DNA of 57,779 nucleotides from a bacterium (GTDB lineage: Bacteria > Bacillota_I > Bacilli_A > RF39 > UBA660), in the NCBI GenBank assembly GCA_014846175.1, contig RKAV01000062.1:1-57779 (forward strand), given 5' to 3'. Shown in pieces: positions 27,108 through 35,254 of the stretch. The notes under the pieces were generated by a model, which saw nothing but the letters and a program-made list of their open reading frames with translations, was not told the DNA's origin and searched no databases. Within the stretch, counting starts at the first letter, position 1, and each line of letters starts with the position of its first letter. The position numbers were made by a program, and so were the translations under genes.

Positions 27108-27184
27108 TGGTGACCAGTACGGAATTCGAATCCGTGAATGCTGCCGTGAAAGGGCAGTGTGTTAAGCCACTTCACCAACTGGCC
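27108..27184 (-). tRNA. tRNA-Glu (TTC)
   Basis: Minus strand: acceptor GGCCAGT/ACTGGTC, anticodon arm CTGCC-CTTTCAC-GGCAG (TTC), T loop GATTCGAATTC, encoded CCA. Confidence 0.95.
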
Positions 27185-27192
27185 AAAAAAAA

Positions 27193-27269
27193 TGGCGCCT
27201 CAACTAGGACTTGAACCTAGGACCCCTTGATTAACAGTCAAGTGCTCTAACCAACTGAGCTATTGAGGC
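27193..27269 (-). tRNA. tRNA-Asn (GTT)
   Basis: Minus strand: acceptor GCCTCAA/TTGAGGC, anticodon arm CTTGA-CTGTTAA-TCAAG (GTT), discriminator G, encoded CCA. Confidence 0.96.
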
Positions 27270-27276
27270 ATCCTAA

Positions 27277-27353
27277 TGGTGGGCCTGACAGGACTTGAAC
27301 CTGTGACCTCTCGCTTATCAAGCGAGCGCTCTAACCAACTGAGCTACAAGCCC
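27277..27353 (-). tRNA. tRNA-Ile (GAT)
   Basis: Minus strand: acceptor GGGCTTG/CAGGCCC, anticodon arm CTCGC-TTGATAA-GCGAG (GAT), encoded CCA. First gene of the Ile-Asn-Glu cluster. Confidence 0.96.
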
Positions 27354-27378
27354 GTTCCTTCAAAAACAGAACAATTTA

Positions 27379-27407
27379 ATATTACAATAAAATGTTTCAT
27401 AAATCAA
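27379..27407 (-). promoter_or_regulatory. Promoter of Ile-Asn-Glu tRNA cluster
   Basis: Minus strand TTGATT (27407-27402), 17-base spacer, TAATAT (27384-27379). Confidence 0.75.
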
Positions 27408-27497
27408 GTCTTTTTTTTAAATTTTGTAATATATTTCCGACTTGCATACTTAGAATAGCAAAGATATGAATAAAAATCAAGCATTTTTTAAAAAATA

Positions 27498-27526
27498 TTG
27501 TGATAAATTTCATCTTTTGTTATAAT
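27498..27526 (+). promoter_or_regulatory. Promoter of pseudouridine synthase gene
   Basis: TTGTGA (27498-27503), 17-base spacer, TATAAT (27521-27526) with an upstream TGT. Confidence 0.75.
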
Positions 27527-27549
27527 CTTCTAAGAAAAGAGGTGCTTTT

Positions 27550-28392
27550 ATGTATAAAAAAGTCGAAGAAGAAGGATTATTATTAGAAACAATATTAAAA
27601 TTATTTAACGAACAAAGTCATAAAAAATTAAAATCATACCTAAAAAATAATAGTATTTTTGTAAATGGTAAATCAATTACTGCTTATAACTACAAAGTAA
27701 AGAAAAATGATATTATTGAAATTAGAAAAGATTATAAGACTCATAAGAAGTGTCCTTTAAAGATACTTTATGAAGATGAATACTTTTTAGTAATAGAAAA
27801 ACCAGCACATTTATTAACAATAGCAACTACTAAAGAAAAAGAAAAAACAGCATATCACATTATGCGCCAATTTATTAAAGAAAGAAATAGTAAAGATAAA
27901 ATCTTTATCTTACATCGTCTAGATAAAGATACATCAGGAGTAGTAATATTTGTAAAAGATGAAAGAGTAAAAGAACTATTACAAAATGATTGGAATAACT
28001 TAATAGAAGATAGAGAATATATAGCAGTAGTACCTAAAGGAATAAAGTCATATACTAACTATACTTGTTATTTAAAAGAAGATAATAATTATAAAGTACA
28101 TGTTACTAATGATAAAAATGGTAAGAAAGCTATCACTTCTATCACCGTATTAAAAGAAAATAAGAATTATTCTTTAATTAAAATAAATATTAAGACAGGT
28201 AGAAAAAATCAAATAAGAGCAGTTCTATCACACTTAGGTTATCCAGTTGTAGGAGATACAAAATACGGTAGTGATATTAAAGCTAAAAGATTGTTATTAC
28301 ATGCTTCTAAGATAATTTTAACTAATCCAAAGAATAAGAAAAAATATACATTTGAGAGTAAATTACCAAGAGAATTTCAAAAATATGTATAA
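27550..28392 (+). CDS. RluA/RluD-family 23S rRNA pseudouridine synthase
   Basis: A 280-residue enzyme converting uridine to pseudouridine in structured RNA, most likely 23S rRNA. The N-terminal ~60 residues form an S4 RNA-binding domain (LKSYLKNNSIFVNGK). The catalytic Asp is in HRLDKDTSGVVIFVK, and the later KTGRKNQIRAVLSHLGYPVVGD is the standard family block. The start ATG follows AGAGGTG. The exact target site (RluD versus related paralogues) cannot be assigned. Confidence 0.92.
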   Translation: MYKKVEEEGLLLETILKLFNEQSHKKLKSYLKNNSIFVNGKSITAYNYKVKKNDIIEIRKDYKTHKKCPLKILYEDEYFLVIEKPAHLLTIATTKEKEKTAYHIMRQFIKERNSKDKIFILHRLDKDTSGVVIFVKDERVKELLQNDWNNLIEDREYIAVVPKGIKSYTNYTCYLKEDNNYKVHVTNDKNGKKAITSITVLKENKNYSLIKINIKTGRKNQIRAVLSHLGYPVVGDTKYGSDIKAKRLLLHASKIILTNPKNKKKYTFESKLPREFQKYV

Positions 28393-28434
28393 AAAATATC
28401 TCTTTCTATCATTATAAGATAGAAAGGTGATAAA

Positions 28435-29208
28435 ATGGCAAAATATAAAGTGGAAATTAGTGGAGTAGATACTAGAAATTTAAAAGTATTAACTAATGAA
28501 GAGATGGTGGAGTTATTTAAAAATATCAAAACTAATCCTTTTGCTAGAAATGATTTAGTAGAAGGTAATTTAAAGCTAGTACTTAGTATTTTAAAACGAT
28601 TTAAAAATCATAATGAAAATTTAGATGATTTATTTCAAGTTGGATGTATTGGACTTGTTAAGTCTATTGATAATTTTGATTTAGGTCAGAATGTAAAATT
28701 TTCAACCTATGCTGTGCCAATGATTATTGGGGAGATTAGACGTTATTTAAGAGATAATAATAGTATAAGAGTAAGTCGTTCAACCAAAGACTTAGCATAT
28801 AAAGCCTTAAAATATAAAGAAGAATACATTTTAACTAATGGAAAAGAACCATCTTGTGAAGAGATAAGTAAGCAATTAGATTGTACTACTTATGATGTTT
28901 ATCATGCTTTAGAGTCATTAAAAGATCCTGTTTCTATGTTTGAACCAATTTATAGTGATGGAGGAGATACTATCTATTTATATGATCAAATAGAAGATAA
29001 GAAGCAAACTGGAAGTGAGATAGAAAATCGTCTTGCTACTAATGATGCTATAAATATGTTATCTGATAGATGTCAACAAATATTAGAAGAAAGATTTATT
29101 ATCGGTAAAACACAAATGGAAGTAGCAGAAGACTTATCTATTAGTCAAGCTCAAGTATCAAGACTTGAAAAAAATGCTGTTAAACAGTTAAAGAAAATAC
29201 TTAAATAG
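28435..29208 (+). CDS. sigG: Sporulation sigma factor SigG
   Basis: RNA polymerase sigma factor for late forespore gene expression. The N-terminus KVEISGVDT is the signature of SigG; sigma region 2 reads DDLFQVGCIGLVKSIDNFD and KFSTYAVPMIIGEIRRYLRD, and region 4 ends GKTQMEVAEDLSISQAQVSRLEK. Length 257 matches B. subtilis SigG. It is followed by a ylmC-like gene, as in B. subtilis and clostridia, which supports orthology. It implies that the organism, or a recent ancestor, sporulates. Confidence 0.96.
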   Translation: MAKYKVEISGVDTRNLKVLTNEEMVELFKNIKTNPFARNDLVEGNLKLVLSILKRFKNHNENLDDLFQVGCIGLVKSIDNFDLGQNVKFSTYAVPMIIGEIRRYLRDNNSIRVSRSTKDLAYKALKYKEEYILTNGKEPSCEEISKQLDCTTYDVYHALESLKDPVSMFEPIYSDGGDTIYLYDQIEDKKQTGSEIENRLATNDAINMLSDRCQQILEERFIIGKTQMEVAEDLSISQAQVSRLEKNAVKQLKKILK

Positions 29209-29227
29209 AATAGTATTTCTTTTTTTT
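29191..29227 (+). terminator. Possible terminator at end of sigG
   Basis: AAGAAAATACT pairs with AGTATTTCTT (one bulged A), followed by T run; the 5' arm lies in the sigG coding end. Confidence 0.6.
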
Positions 29228-29252
29228 ACATAAAAATAAATAGGTGATAATA

Positions 29253-29483
29253 GTGAGATTATCAGATTTGCAAAACAAAGATATAGTAAATACTATGGAT
29301 GGTAGAAATGTAGGTAATATAATTGATGTTAAAATAGATCAATTAACGGGTGCTATTGTTTCTTTAGTAGTAGAACCTAATAAGAAAATGTTATCTTTTA
29401 TGAATAGAGGAGTAGAAGAAGAAATATCTTGGAAGAATATTGAAAGGATAGGAGAAGATGTTATCCTAGTAAGATTAGAATGA
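29253..29483 (+). CDS. YlmC/YmxH-family sporulation protein (PRC-barrel)
   Basis: A 76-residue PRC-barrel-like protein with the family pattern MRLSDLQNKDIVNTMDGRNVG and a conserved IDQLTGAIVSLVVEP core. The family is widespread in spore formers and often next to sigG; its biochemical role is not known. I chose GTG 29253 over GTG 29244 because the TAGGTG site overlaps the earlier codon. It overlaps yunB by four bases (ATGA), so translation is coupled. Confidence 0.88.
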   Translation: MRLSDLQNKDIVNTMDGRNVGNIIDVKIDQLTGAIVSLVVEPNKKMLSFMNRGVEEEISWKNIERIGEDVILVRLE

Positions 29484-30214
29484 ATTCTAGAAGACTCCAT
29501 TTAAAGAAAAGTAAGAAATCTAATCCCATTTCTTTTTTATTAGGAACTATTTTCTTCTCATTTATATTAACGATAATTATTATCTTTAAAGCTGGTAAAT
29601 ATTTAGAAGAGTCAATAACTAGTTATGCTACTATTGAAACTAAAAGAGTAGCAACTACTATTTTAAATGATGTAATTAGAAATTATGATTTTACTAAAGA
29701 AGATTTATATAAAATAGTTAAGAATGATTCAAAAGAAGTAGAATTTATTGATTATAATTCTAAAGAAGTTAATGCTATTTTAAATAAAATAAATAAGAAT
29801 GTTACTGATAGATTACTTGAAATAGAAAGCGGAGATACTAAAAACATTTCCTTATCAGATGGGCTTAAAGGTAGGAAATATATCTATTTAAAAAATGGAG
29901 TTGTTTGTGATATACCAATAGGAAGCTTAACAGGTAACTCATTACTTATTAATACTACTATGACTATTCCTATTAGATTTTCTTTTGTAGGAAGTGTTAA
30001 AAGCAATTTAGAAGTAAAGGTAAACTCTTATGGCTTTAATAATGCTTTAGTAGAATTATTCATTATAGTAGAAATAACAGAACAAATAACTCTTCCTCAT
30101 ACCTCTAAAGAAATTAAGGTATCAGCAAATATACCACTTGTTACAGAACTTATTCAAGGAAAAGTACCACTATATTATCAAGGGGGACTAGAAAAAAACT
30201 CTAATATAAGCTAA
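29480..30214 (+). CDS. yunB: Sporulation protein YunB
   Basis: A 244-residue protein with one N-terminal membrane segment (about 18-38) and a long outer part. The blocks CDIPIGSLTGNSLL, TIPIRFSFVGSVKSN and IPLVTELIQGKVPLYYQGG match YunB, a SigE-controlled protein of B. subtilis needed for normal sporulation and spore germination. Coupled to the ylmC-like gene by overlap. No stop-codon read-through or truncation is seen. Confidence 0.9.
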   Translation: MNSRRLHLKKSKKSNPISFLLGTIFFSFILTIIIIFKAGKYLEESITSYATIETKRVATTILNDVIRNYDFTKEDLYKIVKNDSKEVEFIDYNSKEVNAILNKINKNVTDRLLEIESGDTKNISLSDGLKGRKYIYLKNGVVCDIPIGSLTGNSLLINTTMTIPIRFSFVGSVKSNLEVKVNSYGFNNALVELFIIVEITEQITLPHTSKEIKVSANIPLVTELIQGKVPLYYQGGLEKNSNIS

Positions 30215-30239
30215 AATGTAAGTGGAAAGAGGAAAGTAT

Positions 30240-30509
30240 ATGATAGAGTTTTTTAATAATAAATATGAAATAATAAAGGGAAATGAATATTTTGATAAGG
30301 AATTAGTAGATTCATTACTAACTGATTATTTTGAACCTTATGATTATATTTTAGGAGATTATGCTTATGACAAATTAAGACTAAAGGGTTATTATGATAG
30401 TGATAATAAAAATAGAAATTCAATAAATGATATTAAAGATTTAGATGATTACATAAAAAATTATTGTGCTTATGGTTGTCATTATTTCTTATTAAAAAAG
30501 ATAAAATAG
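30240..30509 (+). CDS. Hypothetical protein
   Basis: An 89-residue acidic, Tyr/Asp-rich soluble protein without recognised family. The start at ATG 30240 is supported by AGAGGAAAG seven bases upstream; a GTG at 30222 has no site. It lies 25 bases after yunB and ends in a terminator, so it closes the sporulation transcript. Confidence 0.65.
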   Translation: MIEFFNNKYEIIKGNEYFDKELVDSLLTDYFEPYDYILGDYAYDKLRLKGYYDSDNKNRNSINDIKDLDDYIKNYCAYGCHYFLLKKIK

Positions 30510-30537
30510 AAAAAAGTCTTTCTATTTTTGTTTTTTT
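30503..30537 (+). terminator. Terminator after sporulation cluster
   Basis: AAAATAGAAA (30503-30512) pairs with TTTCTATTTT (30519-30528), followed by G and a T run. Confidence 0.85.
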
Positions 30538-30580
30538 GTGTTAATATTAGTTTGTAGAATAGCAAGGGAGGAAGATGTCT

Positions 30581-30844
30581 ATGGAAAATAGTCAAAGAAA
30601 AGTTATGTCAATTGTGCAAGAAGACGGTTCTATTGATGAAGTAGAAGTTGTTATTGCTTTTGAATTTAAAGATACAAAAAAAGAATATGTAGTTTACACT
30701 AAAAATGAAAAAGATGCAAATGGAAATGTTACCGTTTATGTATCTCGTATTGAAAAAAATGGAGAAACTCCACAATTGTTTGGGGTTGATGATGAAACAG
30801 AATGGAATAGGGTAAAAGACGTATTGCGTAAATTATCACAATAA
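30581..30844 (+). CDS. DUF1292 family protein
   Basis: An 87-residue protein matching DUF1292, a small acidic domain common in Bacillota (VIAFEFKDTKKEYVVYTK, VYVSRIEKNG, EEW-like end WNRVKDVLRKL). Function unknown. Two in-frame ATGs exist (30575, 30581); GGGAGG lies nine bases before the second and only three before the first, so the second is preferred. It precedes the coiled-coil gene by 17 bases. Confidence 0.82.
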   Translation: MENSQRKVMSIVQEDGSIDEVEVVIAFEFKDTKKEYVVYTKNEKDANGNVTVYVSRIEKNGETPQLFGVDDETEWNRVKDVLRKLSQ

Positions 30845-30861
30845 TAGCGGAGGCATAAAGT

Positions 30862-32523
30862 ATGAGTGAAGAAGAAAAGAAATTAAAAGAAATGGAAGAG
30901 TTTGGGGTAGAGCTAATTTTAAATCCAGGTCAGACTGTAGCAAAGTCTTCTCCAACAAAGCTTAAATTACAAGCTTTAACATTTATTATCATTGGTAAAA
31001 TAGAAAAATATTTTCTAGAGAATAAGTTAGATAAAGTAAAGAAAGCTGCTAAGGAAAGATTAGAACAAAGCAGTTCTATGGCAAAAGAGGAAAGAGAAGC
31101 TTACACTAATGCTATTAATAGTGCTGTTGCAAATTTAGAAAAACAAGTAGCTATATTTAATGAAAATTATAGTAGATTAATTCATAGAGGAAAACGTATG
31201 TTGAAAGTACCAAGCTATAATTTAAATAAATTAGATTTACAAGCTAAAGTAGATACTGTTAAAAATGCTGTAGATATGGTAGAATCTTACAAGAAAATGA
31301 CTGATGTATTTGCTAATACTAAAGCTAACTTTACAGGAGAAAGTAAAGATTCTGAAATATCTAAAGCTGAACAAGAAAATATTAGAAGGTCTGTTTATAA
31401 GGCTTTAAGTGGCTTTAGTGATAAAGAAATTGAAGATTATTCTAGGAAATTTGATGATACTGACAATCATACAATTGACAAGTTTATCAACAAGAAAGAA
31501 AATGATAAAACTAAGGAAGAGGAATTGGATAATTTCTTTGATAGATTTAGTCCAATTAAGAAAGAGAAAAAGTTATCTGATGGAGAATTGAATCAAGCTT
31601 TAAATGGTGGATTTGTAGATTTAGAAAAAAAAGATTTAGGTAAAGCTTTAAATGATGGTAAAGTTGCTACACCTAAACATTTAAGTGATAGTGATTTAGA
31701 TACATCATTAAATAAAAATGAACCTGTTGTGGAAAAGAAAGAATTTTCTAGTATATTCGATGATAAACCTAGTTTAATTGTGCCAGATTGGTTAAAAAAA
31801 GATACTGTTGAAATAGAAAGTAAAAAAGATGAGAAACCAACTGAGATTCCTATCTTTGATAATACTTTAAGTAATGATGATATTGCTTTTTATGCTGATA
31901 AGCTAACAGGTAAGAAAGAAACTACAATTGATGATGATATAGAAAAGACAGCAGAAAGTTTACCTGATGTTGATGATTTGAAAAATCAATTAAATGAATC
32001 TATTAAAGAAATAGAGCAAAAACGTCAAGCTAAAGAAGCTGCTAGAAAAAGTTATGAGCGAGAAAAAGAAGCTAGAGTAAAAGAAGAAGAAGAACTTTCT
32101 CTTAGCAAAAAAGAAAATGAAAACTTACGAAAAGAGCTAGAACGTAAGAAGGAAGAACAAAAAAATATTGATGAACTTAATCAAAGAGTTAAACGTGCAT
32201 TAGAGTATCAAAGACAAATAGAAGAAAATAAAAGAGCTGCTCTTGAAGAAGAGGAAGAAACTAAGAAGTATCAAGAAACTCTTAGACTTGAAAGAGAAAA
32301 TCAAAATAAAGTAGCTGAAGAAAGAGCAAAGGTTCAATCAGAACGTGCTACTTTACAATCAGAAACAACAGATATTGATGCTGTTTTAAGAAAAAAGAAA
32401 GCAATGTTGCAAGAAACAAAAAGACAATTACAGGCTTTTGCTACAACAGATAAAGTGGAAACAGCAAAATATGAAGACTTTTTTGCCCAATTACCACCAT
32501 CAAGACCTGGTAAAGCTAGATAG
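30862..32523 (+). CDS. Coiled-coil protein of unknown function
   Basis: A 553-residue soluble protein. Residues about 20-160 are helical and moderately conserved in appearance (LILNPGQTVAKSS, LTFIIIGKIEKYFLENKLDK). Residues 190-350 are acidic and low-complexity, with repeated LSDGELNQALNGG, LGKALNDGK and LSDSDLDTSLNKNE units, three imperfect repeats of a Leu-Ser-Asp module. Residues 360-530 are a long charged coiled coil. No enzyme motif is seen. Probably structural or scaffolding, co-transcribed with the DUF1292 gene. Confidence 0.75.
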   Translation: MSEEEKKLKEMEEFGVELILNPGQTVAKSSPTKLKLQALTFIIIGKIEKYFLENKLDKVKKAAKERLEQSSSMAKEEREAYTNAINSAVANLEKQVAIFNENYSRLIHRGKRMLKVPSYNLNKLDLQAKVDTVKNAVDMVESYKKMTDVFANTKANFTGESKDSEISKAEQENIRRSVYKALSGFSDKEIEDYSRKFDDTDNHTIDKFINKKENDKTKEEELDNFFDRFSPIKKEKKLSDGELNQALNGGFVDLEKKDLGKALNDGKVATPKHLSDSDLDTSLNKNEPVVEKKEFSSIFDDKPSLIVPDWLKKDTVEIESKKDEKPTEIPIFDNTLSNDDIAFYADKLTGKKETTIDDDIEKTAESLPDVDDLKNQLNESIKEIEQKRQAKEAARKSYEREKEARVKEEEELSLSKKENENLRKELERKKEEQKNIDELNQRVKRALEYQRQIEENKRAALEEEEETKKYQETLRLERENQNKVAEERAKVQSERATLQSETTDIDAVLRKKKAMLQETKRQLQAFATTDKVETAKYEDFFAQLPPSRPGKAR

Positions 32524-32550
32524 GGTACTAAAAAATAGTACTCTTTTTTT
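32523..32550 (+). terminator. Terminator after coiled-coil gene
   Basis: GGGTACTA-AAAAA-TAGTACTC (one G-T pair) followed by seven T. Confidence 0.8.
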
Positions 32551-32576
32551 GCTTACCTTCATACTATTAAATAGAG

Positions 32577-33503
32577 GTGGTTAGAATTAAAAATTTTCTT
32601 AATTATTATTATCACCTTTATCCAGTAGAAATTATCAAAGAAAAAGAAAACTATAAATTTTATTTAAATGATAAATTATATATTCTTTATTTAATAACTA
32701 ATAAAGAACAAGAAGTAAAAGAACAAATTATATTAAATAAAGAACTAGTTTATTATAATTATCCTTCTTTAGTTATAAATAATGTTTTTAATAATAGTTA
32801 TTCACTAATAGAGGGAAAGAATTATATACTTGTTTGTTATAATTTTTCTAATAGAAAAATTATGGAAACTGATCTAACTAAAGATATTTATATTAATAAA
32901 AATAATTATTTAATACTTAATAGAAGTAATTGGTATGATTTATGGTGTAAAAAGGTGGATTATTTTGAATACCAAAAAAACTATATAAAAGATAAATATC
33001 CTTTATTATATAATACTATTGATTATTTTATAGGTTATGCTGAAGTAGCTATTAGTTATTTATCTGAAGTTAATAAAATAATTAAAAGAGATAGTAAAGA
33101 TTATTTAACTATTTGTCATAAAAGAGTTTACTTTAATGATGATTTAAATAACTTTTATAATCCTTTTTCTCTTATTATTGATTATAAAGCTAGAGATGTA
33201 GGGGAATACTTGAAAAGTTTATTATTTTATGGTTATCAAGAAAAGCAAATAAAAGAACTATTATTAGTTATAAATAGTTCTTATCAAAGACATTTATTAA
33301 TGGCTAGAGTATTATTTCCAAGTTTTTATTTTGATTGTTATGAGGATATTATTAATGGTATAACGGGGGAAGAGAAAATAATTAGTATTTTAAATAAAAT
33401 AAAAGATTATGAAGACTTTTTAGTTTATCTTTATAATCTTTTAAGAGAAACTGATTATTTAATCCAAATTGATTTCTTAGAGAAACCTAGTTTGTTTCAT
33501 TAA
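32577..33503 (+). CDS. CotS/YutH-like spore coat protein
   Basis: About 305 residues, Tyr- and Asn-rich, resembling the kinase-like CotS/YutH spore-coat group: a degenerate kinase fold with HKRVYFNDDLNNFYNPFSLIIDYKARDVGEYLKS in the place of the catalytic and metal loops (HGDL-like). In B. subtilis yutH lies near the NifU-like yutI, and a NifU-like gene is the next gene here, which supports the assignment. Start is uncertain: AGAGGTGG overlaps the GTG at 32577 and points to an ATT at 32586. It overlaps the convergent NifU-like gene by 17 bases. Confidence 0.65.
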   Translation: MVRIKNFLNYYYHLYPVEIIKEKENYKFYLNDKLYILYLITNKEQEVKEQIILNKELVYYNYPSLVINNVFNNSYSLIEGKNYILVCYNFSNRKIMETDLTKDIYINKNNYLILNRSNWYDLWCKKVDYFEYQKNYIKDKYPLLYNTIDYFIGYAEVAISYLSEVNKIIKRDSKDYLTICHKRVYFNDDLNNFYNPFSLIIDYKARDVGEYLKSLLFYGYQEKQIKELLLVINSSYQRHLLMARVLFPSFYFDCYEDIINGITGEEKIISILNKIKDYEDFLVYLYNLLRETDYLIQIDFLEKPSLFH

Positions 33504-33732
33504 TATTTCTTACTTCTTTAACTTCTTCTATTTCATTCATTATCATTTGTTCAATACCATCTTTTAAAGTAACATCTAAGAAGTCACAGTTAGCACAAGC
33601 ACCACCTAAACTAACATAGACAATACCATCTTTATAACTTATAAAGTCAAGGGTTCCTCCATCACTTACTAAAAAGGGACGTAATTCATCAATTATTTCT
33701 CTTACTCTTATTTCTATTTGTTCATCATTCAT
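33487..33732 (-). CDS. NifU-like iron-sulfur scaffold protein (YutI-like)
   Basis: An 81-residue NifU C-terminal domain protein. The CxxC motif in GGACANCDFLDVTLKDGIEQ binds a labile Fe-S cluster for transfer to apoproteins. The N-terminal IDELRPFLVSDGGTLDFISY is typical. Start at 33732 is chosen because GGTGAT precedes it; the longer ORF start lacks a site. Convergent with and overlapping the YutH-like gene. Confidence 0.92.
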   Translation of the reverse strand: MNDEQIEIRVREIIDELRPFLVSDGGTLDFISYKDGIVYVSLGGACANCDFLDVTLKDGIEQMIMNEIEEVKEVRNINETN

Positions 33733-33815
33733 TTTTATCACCAAGACCATTATACGTAAATTAATACTTTTCGTAAAGAAAAAAGTGTGTTATAATTTAT
33801 ATGTGGTGAGAAGTG

Positions 33816-34157
33816 ATGCATGAAAAGTACAAGATTGGTTCTGTTGTACTGGGTTATGTCACTGGTATTAAAGAGTATGGGATTTTTGTTCAATTAGATA
33901 ATAATACAAGCGGTTTAATTCATATTTCAGAGATTTCAAATAAATTTATTAAAGATGTTAATGATTATGCTGCTGTTGGAGAACTTATTAGAGTAAGAAT
34001 TGTAAGGGAAGAAAAAAATAATCATTATTCTTTGAGTACTATGAATCTTGATTATCGTATTACTAAAAAGAGAGGTAGTAGGATAAAAGAGACACCATCA
34101 GGATTTAAAAATTTAGCTATATTTATAGAAAAAATGCTAAAAGATGAAAAAAAATAA
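33816..34157 (+). CDS. S1 RNA-binding domain protein (YugI/GSP13-like)
   Basis: A 113-residue protein with one S1 domain in residues 4-75 (YKIGSVVLGYVTGIKEYGIFVQLDNNTSGLIHISEIS). B. subtilis relatives (YugI, general stress protein 13) bind ribosomes or RNA. The basic tail (ITKKRGSRIKET) is consistent with RNA contact. ATG 33816 is preferred over the GTG at 33813; GGTGAG is seven bases upstream, and TATAAT lies at about 33790. Confidence 0.88.
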   Translation: MHEKYKIGSVVLGYVTGIKEYGIFVQLDNNTSGLIHISEISNKFIKDVNDYAAVGELIRVRIVREEKNNHYSLSTMNLDYRITKKRGSRIKETPSGFKNLAIFIEKMLKDEKK

Positions 34158-34175
34158 AAAAAGTTTGCAAAAGTG

Positions 34176-34204
34176 TTGACAATAGTTAAATAAATTGGTA
34201 TATT
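34176..34204 (+). promoter_or_regulatory. Promoter of ten-tRNA operon
   Basis: TTGACA (34176-34181), 17-base spacer, TATATT (34199-34204), 22 bases before tRNA-Val. Confidence 0.88.
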
Positions 34205-34226
34205 TAATTTCGTCAAGTGGTTACTT

Positions 34227-34303
34227 GGGCGATTAGCTCAGTTGGTTAGAGCACCTGCCTTACAAGCAGGGGGTCATAGGTTCGAGTCCTATATCGCCCA
34301 CCA
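34227..34303 (+). tRNA. tRNA-Val (TAC)
   Basis: Acceptor GGGCGAT/ATCGCCC, anticodon arm CCTGC-CTTACAA-GCAGG (TAC), encoded CCA. First of ten tRNAs in one array. Confidence 0.97.
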
Positions 34304-34310
34304 TTAAGAT

Positions 34311-34386
34311 GCCGAAATAGCTCAATAGGTAGAGCAACTGATTTGTAATCAGTAGGTTCCGGGTTCGATTCCTGGTTTCGGCACCA
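34311..34386 (+). tRNA. tRNA-Thr (TGT)
   Basis: Acceptor GCCGAAA/TTTCGGC, anticodon arm ACTGA-TTTGTAA-TCAGT (TGT), encoded CCA. Confidence 0.97.
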
Positions 34387-34403
34387 TTTTATTGTTTATA
34401 GTC

Positions 34404-34487
34404 GGAGAGGTAGCGAAGTGGCTAAACGCGACAGACTGTAAATCTGTTCCTTCGGGTTCGATGGTTCGAATCCATCTCTCTCCACCA
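34404..34487 (+). tRNA. tRNA-Tyr (GTA)
   Basis: Acceptor GGAGAGG/TCTCTCC, anticodon arm ACAGA-CTGTAAA-TCTGT (GTA), extended variable arm, encoded CCA. Confidence 0.97.
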
Positions 34488-34497
34488 TCTTAGTTAT

Positions 34498-34572
34498 TGC
34501 CTCGTAGCCAAGTGGTAAGGCATCAGACTTTGACTCTGACATGCGTTAGTTCGAATCTAACCGAGGCAACCA
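34498..34572 (+). tRNA. tRNA-Gln (TTG)
   Basis: Acceptor TGCCTCG/CGAGGCA, anticodon arm TCAGA-CTTTGAC-TCTGA (TTG), encoded CCA. Confidence 0.97.
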
Positions 34573-34586
34573 TTTTTTAAATATTT

Positions 34587-34662
34587 GATCCGCTAGCTCA
34601 GTCGGTAGAGCATTTGACTTTTAATCAAAGGGTCATGAGTTCGAATCTCATGCGGGTCACCA
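34587..34662 (+). tRNA. tRNA-Lys (TTT)
   Basis: Acceptor GATCCGC/GCGGGTC (one T-G pair), anticodon arm TTTGA-CTTTTAA-TCAAA (TTT), encoded CCA. Complements the CTT tRNA-Lys at 13494. Confidence 0.97.
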
Positions 34663-34668
34663 TGATGT

Positions 34669-34757
34669 GCCTGAGTGGCGGAATTGGTAGACGCACAGGA
34701 CTTAAAATCCTGCGAAGGTCATACTTCGTGCCGGTTCAAGTCCGGCCTTAGGCACCA
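34669..34757 (+). tRNA. tRNA-Leu (TAA)
   Basis: Acceptor GCCTGAG/CTTAGGC, anticodon arm CAGGA-CTTAAAA-TCCTG (TAA), long variable arm, encoded CCA. Confidence 0.97.
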
Positions 34758-34764
34758 TTTATTT

Positions 34765-34857
34765 GGAGGAATACCCAAGTCTGGTTGAAGGGACCGGTCT
34801 TGAAAACCGGGAGGTCGTGCAAACGGCGCAGGGGTTCGAATCCCTTTTCCTCCGCCA
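34765..34857 (+). tRNA. tRNA-Ser (TGA)
   Basis: Acceptor GGAGGAA/TTCCTCC, anticodon arm CCGGT-CTTGAAA-ACCGG (TGA), long variable arm, encoded CCA. Confidence 0.97.
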
Positions 34858-34878
34858 CTTAAATTTATATATTGATAT

Positions 34879-34954
34879 CGCGGGATGGAGCAGTTGGTAG
34901 CTCGTTGGGCTCATAACCCAGAGGCCGGAGGTTCGAGTCCTCCTCCCGCAACCA
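34879..34954 (+). tRNA. Initiator tRNA-fMet (CAT)
   Basis: Acceptor CGCGGGA/TCCCGCA with the unpaired C1-A72 of initiators, and an anticodon arm with three G-C pairs (TTGGG-CTCATAA-CCCAG). Both are initiator hallmarks. Encoded CCA. Confidence 0.97.
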
Positions 34955-34958
34955 TAAT

Positions 34959-35035
34959 GGTTCCGTGGTGCAGCTGGTTAACACGTCTGCCTGTCACGCA
35001 GAAGATCGCGGGTTCGAGCCCCGTCGGAACCGCCA
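34959..35035 (+). tRNA. tRNA-Asp (GTC)
   Basis: Acceptor GGTTCCG/CGGAACC, anticodon arm TCTGC-CTGTCAC-GCAGA (GTC), discriminator G, encoded CCA. Confidence 0.97.
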
Positions 35036-35041
35036 TTATTT

Positions 35042-35117
35042 GGTTTCATAGCTCAGTCGGTAGAGCAAAGGACTGAAAATCCTTGTGTCGGTGGTTCGAT
35101 TCCACCTGGAACCACCA
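35042..35117 (+). tRNA. tRNA-Phe (GAA)
   Basis: Acceptor GGTTTCA/TGGAACC, anticodon arm AAGGA-CTGAAAA-TCCTT (GAA), encoded CCA. Last gene of the array. Confidence 0.97.
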
Positions 35118-35143
35118 TTCGAGAATTTAAATTATAAATATAA

Positions 35144-35173
35144 AAGATACTTACTTGGTATCTTATTTTTTTG
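35144..35173 (+). terminator. Terminator of tRNA operon
   Basis: AAGATAC (35144-35150) pairs with GTATCTT (35158-35164), then A and a T run. Confidence 0.82.
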
Positions 35174-35222
35174 TCAAATTGTGTCATCTTTGAAAGAATA
35201 TTTATACATAAATATCATCTCT

Positions 35223-35231
35223 TGTTATAAT
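35223..35231 (+). promoter_or_regulatory. Extended -10 promoter of SDR gene
   Basis: TGT plus TATAAT (35226-35231), 24 bases before the start codon. Confidence 0.55.
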
Positions 35232-35254
35232 TAAATAGAAAGGTGATGATAAAT

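Noticed and set aside
27276..27458. ORF reading GLEPVTSRLSSERSNQLSYKP
   Set aside because: It runs over tRNA-Ile in the wrong sense; this peptide is a well-known false protein from tRNA sequence.
34885..35076. ORF over tRNA-fMet, tRNA-Asp and tRNA-Phe
   Set aside because: It lies wholly within the tRNA array and has no ribosome binding site of its own.
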